Positions 1 through 7,563 of a stretch of 64,000 nucleotides of DNA are shown here, piece by piece. Each line of letters starts with the position of its first letter. The stretch's first letter is position 1. The stretch lies in NCBI GenBank assembly GCA_032017425.1, contig DALZPW010000004.1; one strand, given 5' to 3'. A program made the translations under genes and the position numbers. Under the pieces are notes generated by a model, which saw nothing but the letters and a program-made list of their open reading frames with translations, was not told the DNA's origin and did no database searches. Source of the stretch: Faucicola tetraodonis. Lineage in GTDB: Bacteria; Pseudomonadota; Gammaproteobacteria; Pseudomonadales; Moraxellaceae.

Positions 1-484
1 TCACCACAATGCCGCCATTTTCATCAAATACCGTTAACGCATTACGCAGCGCTGTTCTGGCGTTATGAATACCATGTTGCAAAATATCTTTGGCATGGCG
101 TTCGTTAAATACCGCTTTGGACTGCGGAAAGTTTAGCCAAATTAAACCGTTCAGCAAATCATGGTGATTGTCACGGGTTGGGATTTTACCTGTGTTGGCA
201 ATAAAACTCTCATAAGCCTCACCCTCAGGCAGACACGCTTGTTCAACAAAGCGAATCGGTAATTTTTCAAAATTGGCTATACGGCTGGCGTTTACGTCCT
301 CAAATCCATCCAAACAAGCGTTCAAATTTTCAACAATATTGATGGCATTGATAGCAGGGGCATAACTGTGTGTTGCCTGACTGTGTTTTGCGTCAAGCTC
401 CGGAAAATACGGAAAATAAGTCAAATAGTGATACCAAGGTTTATCAAAATCAATGCTGGCGTTGGTGGGATGAGTTACTGACAT
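1..484 (-). CDS. DUF3025 family protein (3' part cut by window edge)
   Basis: The minus-strand frame starts with ATG at 484 (MSVTHPTNASIDFDKPW...) and runs without a stop off the left edge, so about 161 residues are visible. The segment IPTRDNHHDLLNGLIWLNFP, followed by a conserved Lys-Ala and Asn-x-x-His, is the hallmark of the uncharacterised DUF3025 family. No signal peptide or membrane segment is visible. The family has no established function. It is divergent from the RDD gene, about 200 bases away. The identification rests on recalled family motifs. Confidence 0.75.
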   Translation of the reverse strand, partial: MSVTHPTNASIDFDKPWYHYLTYFPYFPELDAKHSQATHSYAPAINAINIVENLNACLDGFEDVNASRIANFEKLPIRFVEQACLPEGEAYESFIANTGKIPTRDNHHDLLNGLIWLNFPQSKAVFNERHAKDILQHGIHNARTALRNALTVFDENGGIVV

Positions 485-601
485 AAATACAATCTGACAA
501 TATAAGAATAAGAAAAATAAGCGTAGGCTGAACCAAAAATATTAGCTTACTTCAGCCTAGCGCGATTTTTTGCATCGCCTGTTTGATATAATAAGCGATT
601 T

Positions 602-631
602 TTGGCGCGATGTTGCAAAACATCATATAAT
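602..631 (+). promoter_or_regulatory. Putative promoter of the RDD gene with an inverted repeat in its spacer
   Basis: TTGGCG (602-607) and a perfect TATAAT (626-631) are 18 bases apart. The spacer holds the inverted repeat GATGTT-GCAA-AACATC at 609-624, a layout typical of a repressor operator. The promoter reading is from consensus only. A second TATAAT-like hexamer lies near 582-587 without a good -35 box. Confidence 0.45.
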
Positions 632-680
632 AAGATACAGTCATTCAAATTTTACCACCCAGTAGAAGTAGAGTTATTAC

Positions 681-1625
681 ATGCATATTTTTCTAGCTCG
701 CAATAATGTGCAAGCCGGCCCTTATACCCTTGAACAACTCAATCAAATGCTTGCGACAGGGCAAGTGTTACTCACTGATTTGATGTGGCATCAAGGGATG
801 GATAACTGGAACACAGTCAATGCGATGACGGATGGGCAATTTTTTTACCGTCCAACGATGGATGAAAGCTTGCCAGTCGATACCCACCAACGCGAGCAGC
901 CCGCCTCTGATGAAGCAGATTATATTATTAACAACACGCCTAATCCTATATCGCCTTCAGAAGACGCTGAGAATGTTTGGGATCGGTATTCGGCGAATAA
1001 CCCGCACAAATCTCCTAACCCTACCAAGGTCACATTGACCAAAAAACTTAGCTCAAACCAAGACATTGCTCATGCCAAAAAACAGTTAGACCTTGCCAGC
1101 ATCGGTAGTCGTATCGCAGCAAAATTGGTAGATACCCTGCTTATGGTATTGGCGTCGTCGCCCCTGTTCATCTCCCTGTATAACAGCCCAAATTTTGATA
1201 AATTACTCAAATGGGCAGAAGCAGGACAAACCCGATTGACGTCTGCCCAGCAGATGGAACTTATGTCAGCGTTACCTGAGCATATATTGCTGCTAACCAA
1301 TATTTTGGTATGGGGCTTAATCATTGCGCAAGTCCTATTATTGATGCGCCGTGGTCAGAGCATCGGTAAGATGATAATGGGCATACGTATTTTGGATCGC
1401 CAATCCAATGCCATTCCTGGATTTTTTAACTTAATCATTATGCGTGGGTTATTTACCACATTGGCTTATTCTTTATCCATTTTTGGTTTGGTTGTGTTAG
1501 TCATTGATTTGGTCATGATGCTCACCAGCAAAGAGCGATTAAGCCTACATGATAAAATCGCCAAAACTTATGTGGTACGTGCCGATGACACCCAAACCAC
1601 GCCCCTTGCGTTAAAACCTGATTAG
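681..1625 (+). CDS. GYF_2/RDD-domain inner-membrane protein
   Basis: 314 residues. Residues 1-50 (start MHIFLARNNVQAGPYTLEQL, then a Trp-His-x-Gly-Met-x-x-Trp motif) form a GYF_2 (DUF4339) domain, seen in bacteria fused to membrane proteins. A polar linker follows (about 55-130). The C-terminal RDD domain (about 138-305) has the Arg-x-x-Ala-x-x-x-Asp of its first helix, three hydrophobic segments and the RRGQSIGKMIMGIRI stretch between helices. RDD proteins are poorly understood; some are proposed to be ion antiporters, which I do not infer here. The stop overlaps the end of the convergent methyltransferase gene, and the terminator lies inside that gene. Confidence 0.8.
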   Translation: MHIFLARNNVQAGPYTLEQLNQMLATGQVLLTDLMWHQGMDNWNTVNAMTDGQFFYRPTMDESLPVDTHQREQPASDEADYIINNTPNPISPSEDAENVWDRYSANNPHKSPNPTKVTLTKKLSSNQDIAHAKKQLDLASIGSRIAAKLVDTLLMVLASSPLFISLYNSPNFDKLLKWAEAGQTRLTSAQQMELMSALPEHILLLTNILVWGLIIAQVLLLMRRGQSIGKMIMGIRILDRQSNAIPGFFNLIIMRGLFTTLAYSLSIFGLVVLVIDLVMMLTSKERLSLHDKIAKTYVVRADDTQTTPLALKPD

Positions 1626-2260
1626 AGTAAATTAAAATCATCAAACCGTGTGGTATAACCATGCGGTTTTTTTATGCTCAATTGCCAACAAGCCTCGCCA
1701 CGCGCTAGGTATTTCACCTCAAAATGCGTGCGTTCACTATGATGGGGTACTTGGGTTTTCTCCACCGGTACTTGCCAAACTGTCTGTGCTTTATGCTCAG
1801 CTTCCTCTATATAACTTTCAATATTACTGGCAAGTATAAGCTCGCCATTTGGTTTTAACCGAGACAGCAACCACTCAAAAAACGGCATGTTAAGCCAGCG
1901 TTGGTTGGGGTTATGCGGCTCTGGATTGGGGTAAAGAATAAACACCCCTGACAAGCTTTGCGCGGGCACAGCATGGGTGACCCAAGCAATGGCATCGGCA
2001 TGAATAGTGGTTAAATTAGACAACTTTGCTTGATTCGCCATTTTTTGCATGGCTTGATATTTTTCTGCGGTACGTTCAATCGCGATGAGATGGGCATTGG
2101 CATTATCGCTGGCAAAACTCAGCGCATGCTTGCCTTTGCCTGCACCGATTTCAAGAAAAATGGCAGGTTGCTGCCAAAACGTTGCGGCAAGTGGCTGAAA
2201 ATCTCTGGGATGACGGATACGATCGGGTTGAAACGGTCTAGTAAATTGATGACTTAGCAT
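1622..2260 (-). CDS. TrmB-like SAM-dependent methyltransferase
   Basis: 212 residues with a class I methyltransferase fold: SAM-binding EIGAGKGKHAL at about 37-47, an acidic residue at the end of strand 2 (IAIER), and an SNIESYIEEA segment as in the tRNA m7G46 methyltransferase (TrmB) family. The usual FPDPWPKxRHxKRR motif is replaced by YPNPEPHNPNQRW, so it may be a TrmB paralogue with another substrate, or a divergent TrmB. Its last codons overlap the RDD gene stop (convergent). It is divergent from yacG. Class is secure, substrate is not. Confidence 0.7.
   Translation of the reverse strand: MLSHQFTRPFQPDRIRHPRDFQPLAATFWQQPAIFLEIGAGKGKHALSFASDNANAHLIAIERTAEKYQAMQKMANQAKLSNLTTIHADAIAWVTHAVPAQSLSGVFILYPNPEPHNPNQRWLNMPFFEWLLSRLKPNGELILASNIESYIEEAEHKAQTVWQVPVEKTQVPHHSERTHFEVKYLARGEACWQLSIKKPHGYTTRFDDFNLL
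1643..1673 (+). terminator. Rho-independent terminator inside a convergent coding region
   Basis: A 12-bp stem with two G-T wobbles, AAACCGTGTGGT (1643-1654) against ACCATGCGGTTT (1658-1669), has a 3-base loop and is followed by a T run to 1673. It lies 18 bases after the RDD stop codon, within the 3' end of the methyltransferase gene on the other strand. Confidence 0.7.
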
Positions 2261-2270
2261 GAACAGTTGC

Positions 2271-2300
2271 TTGATTCGCCCAAAAAAAAGGATTTATAGT
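2271..2300 (+). promoter_or_regulatory. Putative yacG promoter
   Basis: TTGATT (2271-2276) and TATAGT (2295-2300) are 18 bases apart. A transcript starting near 2307 would miss an upstream in-frame ATG at 2306 and supports the ATG at 2351 as the yacG start. Confidence 0.45.
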
Positions 2301-2350
2301 ATACTATGGCAAATAATCCGATACACCATTTTTCAGAATACCTTTTGTTT

Positions 2351-2563
2351 ATGTCTAAAACCGAGCCCACCCCATCAAATGCACCTGTCAAAACTTATCC
2401 CTGTCCGCGCTGCGGCAAACCCACCGTTTGGGCAGATAACCCCACTAAGCCATTTTGCAGTGCACGCTGTAAGCTCATTGATTTAGGCGCTTGGGCAAAT
2501 GAGGACTATAAAGTCGGTGCAGAAGACACCCCGTTTAGTGACGAATTAGACGCTTTTAAATAA
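2351..2563 (+). CDS. yacG: DNA gyrase inhibitor / zinc-binding protein YacG
   Basis: 70 residues (MSKTEPTPSN...). The four-cysteine zinc motif CPRCGKPTVW...PFCSARCKLIDLGAWA is diagnostic of YacG, which in E. coli binds GyrB and inhibits DNA gyrase; the acidic tail (DTPFSDELDAFK) also fits. I chose the ATG at 2351 because family members begin just before the zinc motif and because the promoter-like boxes end at 2300. An in-frame ATG at 2306 would add 15 residues. In many proteobacteria yacG lies beside coaE and pilD; here it precedes argD. Confidence 0.88.
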   Translation: MSKTEPTPSNAPVKTYPCPRCGKPTVWADNPTKPFCSARCKLIDLGAWANEDYKVGAEDTPFSDELDAFK

Positions 2564-2642
2564 TGTAGATTTGATTGGTTAGTGATTGCGCTAGCTATGA
2601 TTTGCTAACTATGATTCACTGACTATAATTAAAGGAATCCCC

Positions 2643-3827
2643 ATGAGCTCTTATTTACTCCCCACCTACAAACGCCAGCCCATTAGCTTTGTTAAAGGTC
2701 AAGGTAGTTACCTTTATACCGCTGACGGAACGCCGTATTTGGATGCGTTAACAGGGATTGCTGTCTGTGGCCTGGGGCATTGTCATCCGCGTATCACTGC
2801 CGCGATTGCCGATCAAGCCGCAACGCTTGTGCATACCAGCAATCTTTTTGGTATTGATTGGCAAGAGCGCGCGGGTGAAAAGTTATGCCAAGTCGCAGGC
2901 ATGGATAAAGTATTTTTTGCCAATAGTGGTGCCGAAGCCAACGAAGCGGCATTAAAAATGGCGCGACTGTTTGCATCAAATCGTGGGCAAACCCAAGCCA
3001 AAGTGATTGTGATGGAAAAATCGTTTCATGGACGCACCTTACTGACCGTATCCGCTACCGCAAATCCAATGGCTAGAGCAGGATTTTTTACCTTAGATGA
3101 TGATTTTATTCGCGTGCCTTTTGGGAATATTGAAGCGATTAGCCAAGCGATTGCCGATAACGACAATGTTTGCGCTGTGATGCTTGAGCCTATCCAAGGT
3201 GAAAGTGGCGTCAATACCGCTGCCAATGGCTTTGATTTTTTAACCCAAGTTCGTAAAGTTTGTGATGACCATGACTTACTAATGATTTTAGATGAAGTGC
3301 AAACGGGCAATGGTCGTACGGGGCGATACTTTGCTTATCAATATTCATCCATCAAACCTGATATTTTGACCACAGCAAAAGGGTTGGGGAATGGTTTTCC
3401 TGTGGGTGCGTGCATGACCAGCGCAAAAGCCAATGATATTTTTAGCTATGGTTCACACGGCTCAACGTATGGCGGTACACCGCTTGCTTGCCGTGTGGTT
3501 AGCGAAGTGATTGATGTCATTGATGATGAAAATATGATGGCAACTACGCTAAGCAATAGCGCAGCATTGATTGAGCAAATCACCAGCGAGCTGGGCAGCC
3601 AAGGGGTTACTGTACGCGGAAAAGGCATGATGCTAGGGGTGGTGATGCCACAGGATCGCGGCATTGCATTTGATAGCTTGGTCGATAAAGCGCGTGACAA
3701 TCATCATCTAATCATCAATGTGGCAGGCGGTAATGCCATTCGTTTATTACCACCGCTTAACATGAGTGCCGATGAAACCAGTCAAATTAGTGAACGCATT
3801 ATTTCACTTATCCAATCAGCCCTGTAG
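2643..3827 (+). CDS. argD: Acetylornithine aminotransferase
   Basis: 394 residues, the normal length for this class III PLP aminotransferase. Visible are the SGAEANEAALKMAR phosphate-binding segment, ILDEVQTGNGRTG with the PLP-contacting Asp, and TAKGLGNGFPVGA with the Schiff-base lysine. It catalyses the glutamate-dependent amination of N-acetylglutamate semialdehyde in arginine synthesis, and often also acts on succinyl-diaminopimelate precursors. A ribosome-binding site AAAGGA (2631-2636) precedes the ATG. Other subgroup III aminotransferases (4-aminobutyrate, ornithine) are less likely given length and the N-terminal YLLPTYKRQPISFV stretch. Confidence 0.92.
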   Translation: MSSYLLPTYKRQPISFVKGQGSYLYTADGTPYLDALTGIAVCGLGHCHPRITAAIADQAATLVHTSNLFGIDWQERAGEKLCQVAGMDKVFFANSGAEANEAALKMARLFASNRGQTQAKVIVMEKSFHGRTLLTVSATANPMARAGFFTLDDDFIRVPFGNIEAISQAIADNDNVCAVMLEPIQGESGVNTAANGFDFLTQVRKVCDDHDLLMILDEVQTGNGRTGRYFAYQYSSIKPDILTTAKGLGNGFPVGACMTSAKANDIFSYGSHGSTYGGTPLACRVVSEVIDVIDDENMMATTLSNSAALIEQITSELGSQGVTVRGKGMMLGVVMPQDRGIAFDSLVDKARDNHHLIINVAGGNAIRLLPPLNMSADETSQISERIISLIQSAL

Positions 3828-3852
3828 TTTTTTTGCACTTAATGATAAAGTT

Positions 3853-3878
3853 AGCCGATTAGTCAATATCGGCTTTTT
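3853..3878 (+). terminator. argD terminator
   Basis: Stem AGCCGAT (3853-3859) / ATCGGCT (3868-3874) followed by TTTTT, 26 bases after the argD stop. Confidence 0.7.
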
Positions 3879-3918
3879 CATCGCAAACTTGCCAGTCAAC
3901 CGTTTGATTTTGACAAGA

Positions 3919-3927
3919 TGATATAAT
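3919..3927 (+). promoter_or_regulatory. Extended -10 promoter element before ppaC
   Basis: TGATATAAT matches the extended -10 consensus TGnTATAAT exactly. A perfect TTGACA at 3910-3915 is far too close to be its -35 box. The element is 28 bases before the ppaC start. Confidence 0.5.
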
Positions 3928-3954
3928 AGCTGTGTTTTATATTGGGGTAATTTT

Positions 3955-4887
3955 ATGACAACCATTGCTGTTTTTGGGCACAAAAAACCAGATACCGATG
4001 CTATCGTATCCGCCATCGTCATGACCTATTGGCTCAATCAACAAGGTATTGATGCCAAAAGTTACCGCTTAGATGATATCAATCAAGAAACCAAATTTTT
4101 AATGGAACTGGCTAAAGTCCGATTACCAGAATTACTCACCCATCTTGAGCCTGACCAACCCGCTGCTTTAGTCGATCATAACGAAAGCCAGCAATCGATT
4201 GCCAATCTAGCAGATGCCCATATTTGTTACCTTGTCGACCATCATAAACTCGGTGATTTAACCACTGCCGAACCTGCCTATATTCGTTTTGAGCCTGTCG
4301 GCTCTACCAGCACCATTTTATATCAAATGTTAAAGGAAAGAAATTTGCTGATTTCTCAGCAAATGGCAACATTGATGGCAGGTGCAATCATATCTGATAC
4401 GCTTAATCTGACAGGTCCTACCACTACAGACAGTGACAAGCAAGCGTTACAAGCAGTCATCCACCTTGCAGGGATTCACGATATAAACCGCTTTGCCAAT
4501 CAATTATTCGATGCAAAAAGCAATATCAGCGACTTAACGGATGATGCGTTAGTCACTACCGATTATAAACAGTTTATGTTCTCAAATAAAAAATGGGCAA
4601 TCGCTAGTATCGAAACTGTTAAACCTGATGTGGTGTTTTCGCGCATTGAGGGCATCCAACAAGCCAGTGAACTAATCCGCCAAAGAGATGGCTTGGATTA
4701 TATGCTAGTTATTATTGTTGATATTTTACAACAGCAGTCTTGGGCGGTTAGTAGCAACGACGCACAAAATGAAATCATTGCGCAAGCATTTAATACTAGA
4801 CTCAATGATAAATTGCTTGATTTGGGTCACTTGGTCAGCCGAAAAAAACAATTTGTGCCTACTTTAGAAGCATTTTATGCCAAATAG
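3955..4887 (+). CDS. ppaC: Manganese-dependent inorganic pyrophosphatase (class II)
   Basis: 310 residues, usual length for family II PPases of the DHH phosphoesterase superfamily. Metal ligands are visible: GHKKPDTDAI (His9, Asp13, Asp15), VDHNE (Asp74, His75) and VDHHK (Asp95, His96, His97). The C-terminal DHHA2 domain carries the Ser-Arg-Lys-Lys substrate-binding motif (SRKKQFVPTLE). It hydrolyses pyrophosphate in the cytoplasm and is activated by Mn2+ or Co2+. It is convergent with the Mn-riboswitch-controlled terC gene and shares a bidirectional terminator with it. The promoter is an extended -10 box. Confidence 0.95.
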   Translation: MTTIAVFGHKKPDTDAIVSAIVMTYWLNQQGIDAKSYRLDDINQETKFLMELAKVRLPELLTHLEPDQPAALVDHNESQQSIANLADAHICYLVDHHKLGDLTTAEPAYIRFEPVGSTSTILYQMLKERNLLISQQMATLMAGAIISDTLNLTGPTTTDSDKQALQAVIHLAGIHDINRFANQLFDAKSNISDLTDDALVTTDYKQFMFSNKKWAIASIETVKPDVVFSRIEGIQQASELIRQRDGLDYMLVIIVDILQQQSWAVSSNDAQNEIIAQAFNTRLNDKLLDLGHLVSRKKQFVPTLEAFYAK

Positions 4888-4903
4888 TCAGTTTTTAATC
4901 CAC

Positions 4904-4933
4904 AAAAAAGGGCTAAATTGTTAGCCCTTTTTT
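4904..4933. terminator. Bidirectional terminator between ppaC and terC
   Basis: A 13-bp stem, AAAAAAGGGCTAA (4904-4916) with TTAGCCCTTTTTT (4921-4933), has a 4-base loop. The A and T flanks let it work for both convergent genes. Confidence 0.85.
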
Positions 4934-4950
4934 ATATTCAAAAATATTTT

Positions 4951-5946
4951 TTATGCTTCAACTTTACCCAAATTCGGAAACTTTACCGATAAAATCGCTG
5001 TCACTGTTAGCACGGCGGCAATAAAGCCTAACGAGATAGCCATCGGTACATGGAACACATCAAGCAGCAGCATTTTTGCGCCAATAAACACCAAGATGAC
5101 ACTAAGCGCATAAGGCAATAAATGGAATTTATCCGCCAAACCCGACAACAAGAAGAACATCGCCCTTAGACCCAAAATAGCCAGCAAGTTTGCCGTCAAA
5201 ACAATAAACGGGTCGGTAGTGACCGCAAAAATTGCAGGAATCGAATCCACCGCAAAAATCACATCCGACAATTCAACCAAGATAAGTACCACCGCTAACG
5301 GGGTAAAATATTTTACGCCATTTTTGATGATGGTGAATTTATCACCGTGCATATCATCAGTGACCCTCAGATATTTTTGCAAAAACTTATACAGCCCTGA
5401 CTGCTTTGGGTCTTCTTGCTCATCGTGGTTTTGCCACATTTTTACACCCGTGTACAGCAAAAACGCACCAAAAATATATAAAATCCAGCTAAACTCCGTG
5501 ACAAGCCAAGCCCCTGCAAAAATCATCACCGTCCGCATGACAATCGCACCAATCACCCCGTACAGTAAAATCTTCCGTTGCATCGCAGGCGACACCGCAA
5601 ACGCCGCAAAAATCATCAGCCATACAAAAACGTTATCAATGGCGAGCGATTTTTCCAGTAAATATCCTGTAAAAAACTCCCCTACTTTTTGAGTGGCGAT
5701 AGCATTGCCAAAATTTTGTGATAGGTACCACCATAGACCGCCTGCAAACAACACAGACACGCCCACCCAAATGGCACTCCAAATACCCGCTTGTTTCATC
5801 GAAACCGCTTCACCATTTTTTGGGGTTTTAAAGGTAAAAAAATCAACCAATAATAGTATTGCTACGATAGCAAAGAACACAGCATACAGCATGGGACTGC
5901 CAATGCTCATGGGTTCTGTCATTTGATTCACTGCTGCAAGTAACAT
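4951..5946 (-). CDS. TerC/Alx-family membrane protein, likely manganese exporter
   Basis: 331 residues with about nine hydrophobic segments. Family signatures are FLLEK-like YLLEKSLAIDNVFVW (around 94-108) and ELSDVIFAVDSIPAI (around 225-239), whose acidic residues are the presumed metal ligands. TerC/Alx proteins are linked to Mn2+ export, sometimes at the translocon to metallate exoenzymes. This substrate is strongly supported here by the yybP-ykoY Mn2+ riboswitch upstream. The SD is AAGGAG five bases before the ATG at 5946. An N-terminal extension of about 17 residues precedes the first membrane segment; a start at Met13 is possible. Confidence 0.9.
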   Translation of the reverse strand: MLLAAVNQMTEPMSIGSPMLYAVFFAIVAILLLVDFFTFKTPKNGEAVSMKQAGIWSAIWVGVSVLFAGGLWWYLSQNFGNAIATQKVGEFFTGYLLEKSLAIDNVFVWLMIFAAFAVSPAMQRKILLYGVIGAIVMRTVMIFAGAWLVTEFSWILYIFGAFLLYTGVKMWQNHDEQEDPKQSGLYKFLQKYLRVTDDMHGDKFTIIKNGVKYFTPLAVVLILVELSDVIFAVDSIPAIFAVTTDPFIVLTANLLAILGLRAMFFLLSGLADKFHLLPYALSVILVFIGAKMLLLDVFHVPMAISLGFIAAVLTVTAILSVKFPNLGKVEA

Positions 5947-6018
5947 TATCGCTCCTTAGTATGCATTTACAAACTATGGCTGGCAATAAGTCAAAGGATT
6001 TTGGGAAATGCTAAGCAC

Positions 6019-6069
6019 AAAAAAACCTTGACTCACACCGACCAAATATGTGGTTGTGTTAAGTCAAGG
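6019..6069 (-). terminator. Riboswitch-controlled intrinsic terminator upstream of terC
   Basis: On the minus strand CCTTGACT (6069-6062) pairs with AGTCAAGG (6033-6026), followed by seven T (6025-6019). The left arm contains the CCTTGA that also forms the 3' side of the aptamer's closing stem, so the two structures exclude each other. The terminator lies about 70 bases before the terC start. Confidence 0.8.
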
Positions 6070-6193
6070 TCTGGCTTACTATTTGATAATTAGCTCAATA
6101 TATGGCTAAAAAATAGCTGATTTACCGGTAAGCGGCTACTTACGTAATGACGATAAATCACAAACTGCTGAAGTGAGAAGTTACTCCCCTTGA
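6064..6193 (-). promoter_or_regulatory. yybP-ykoY manganese riboswitch aptamer
   Basis: Reading the minus strand: closing stem TCAAGG (6193-6188) with CCTTGA (6069-6064); the invariant GGGGAGTA (6189-6182) directly inside it; a second conserved loop CGTCATTA (6152-6145); and the 3' element AGCCAGACCTTGA, as in known yybP-ykoY aptamers. These two loops dock to form the Mn2+ site in solved structures. Metal binding stabilises the closing stem and should prevent the overlapping terminator, turning terC on when Mn2+ is high. No covariance search was possible, but motif order and the downstream TerC gene agree. Confidence 0.88.
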
Positions 6194-6200
6194 TAGCGAT

Positions 6201-6229
6201 AATGTAGCAGATTAACGACGACTTATCAA
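6201..6229 (-). promoter_or_regulatory. Promoter of the terC riboswitch leader
   Basis: On the minus strand TTGATA (6229-6224) and TACATT (6206-6201) are separated by 17 bases. Transcription would begin around 6194-6196, right at the 5' end of the aptamer. Confidence 0.6.
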
Positions 6230-6344
6230 TTGAATTTATCAATCAGTAAATTTTGAATTTATTGTTTATGTTAGCTAGCGTCTTTGTGTTTAACAAGTTA
6301 ATTAAATACTTTCCCCGCACAGTTAGGATGGTAAACTAACAACC

Positions 6345-7400
6345 ATGCGTAAAATTATTCATATCGATATGGATGCGTTCTTTGCCAGTGTTGAGCAACG
6401 GGATAATCCTGAGTTACAAGGTAAACCATTGGTGGTTGGCGGTGATCCCAATGGGCGCGGTGTCGTCGCAGCAGCAAGTTATGAGATACGCAAGTTTGGT
6501 GTGCATTCTGCCATGTCATGCTATCGAGCCCGTCAACTATGCCCCCAAGCAATTTTTGTCAAACCACGCTTTGAGGTATATCGTGAAGTCAGTGAGCAAA
6601 TTCGTAACATCATGCACCAATATACGCCACTGGTCGAACCTTTATCACTGGATGAGGCATATCTGGATGTGACCGATAGCCCGCATGAAAAAAATTCTGC
6701 AACGCTAATCGCCAATCGCATTCGCCAACAGATTTTGCGACAAACGCAGCTGACCGCTTCAGCCGGGGTGTCTTATAACAAAATGCTTGCCAAAATCGCG
6801 TCAGATTTAAATAAACCCAACGGAATTGCGGTTATCACACCTGAGCAAGGATTGGACTTCATCGCCAATTTACCGGTAAAAAAATTTCACGGGATTGGCA
6901 AAGCCACCGTCAAAATGTTGCATGACATGGGTATATTTACAGGATTGGATTTACGCAATACGCCCGCGGACGTATTAAAACAACGCTTTGGCAAACGGGG
7001 TGATTTCTTTCACCAGATTGCACATGGTATTGATAATCGAGAGGTTAAAGCTGAGCGCAACCATAAATCTGTCGGTTCTGAGACAACGTTTGTGCACAAT
7101 ACCATGGATGATAAAGTCATTGTGGCTGCCTTATATCGCGAAAATAGCCAAGCGTTTAAAGATTTACAAAAAAAGCAGCGTTACGCTCGCACCATCACCA
7201 TTAAAATCAAATATAGCGATTTTAGTGTGATTACCCGCTCTCATAGTATTTCCTCGCACTTTGAGCAAGAATCTGATGCCCATTATTGGATTCAATGGCT
7301 ATATGACCATACCCCAAAACTTTTACCTGTACGTTTGGTTGGAGTGACTTATTCAAATTTGCTGCAAGCTGAAGCCTCGCCACAGATGCCATTATTATAA
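6345..7400 (+). CDS. dinB: DNA polymerase IV (Y-family translesion polymerase)
   Basis: 351 residues, standard length. Catalytic acidic residues are visible in HIDMDAFFASVE (Asp8) and SLDEAYLDVT (Asp103, Glu104), with the steric gate near Phe12-Phe13. The YEIRKFGV finger motif, a helix-hairpin-helix region (GIGKATVKML) and the little-finger domain after about 235 follow. It performs error-prone synthesis past damaged bases. The C terminus ends ASPQMPLL; a QxxLxLF-type clamp-binding motif is only weakly recognisable. SD AGGATGG lies before the ATG. I see no LexA-type box upstream. Confidence 0.95.
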   Translation: MRKIIHIDMDAFFASVEQRDNPELQGKPLVVGGDPNGRGVVAAASYEIRKFGVHSAMSCYRARQLCPQAIFVKPRFEVYREVSEQIRNIMHQYTPLVEPLSLDEAYLDVTDSPHEKNSATLIANRIRQQILRQTQLTASAGVSYNKMLAKIASDLNKPNGIAVITPEQGLDFIANLPVKKFHGIGKATVKMLHDMGIFTGLDLRNTPADVLKQRFGKRGDFFHQIAHGIDNREVKAERNHKSVGSETTFVHNTMDDKVIVAALYRENSQAFKDLQKKQRYARTITIKIKYSDFSVITRSHSISSHFEQESDAHYWIQWLYDHTPKLLPVRLVGVTYSNLLQAEASPQMPLL

Positions 7401-7476
7401 ACCACTATAAACCAAATTTTGCCAAGATATTTTTTAGCTAAACGTTCAAAAAATTTTTATGTAAATGCTAACAACA

Positions 7477-7501
7477 GCAAAACCCTGCTATGTTGCAGGG
7501 T
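7477..7501 (-). terminator. Putative acnB terminator
   Basis: Stem ACCCTGC (7482-7488) / GCAGGGT (7495-7501) with a 6-base loop. On the minus strand it is followed by a short TTTT tract. It lies between convergent dinB and acnB. Confidence 0.5.
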
Positions 7502-7563
7502 CTTACTTTATTGTTATCCTACTTAATTAAAATTAGATGAGTCTAACTTTAATCTAACGATGG

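Noticed and set aside
2624..2629. TATAAT with TTGCTA 16 bases upstream before argD
   Set aside because: Transcription would start at the ribosome-binding site, seven bases before the ATG, so this is unlikely to be the main promoter.
5219..5692. 157-residue frame opposite terC
   Set aside because: Shadow of a strongly supported membrane-protein gene; no SD or domain.
6241..6344. LexA-type SOS box before dinB
   Set aside because: No CTG-N10-CAG-like palindrome is present; Moraxellaceae generally lack canonical LexA control.
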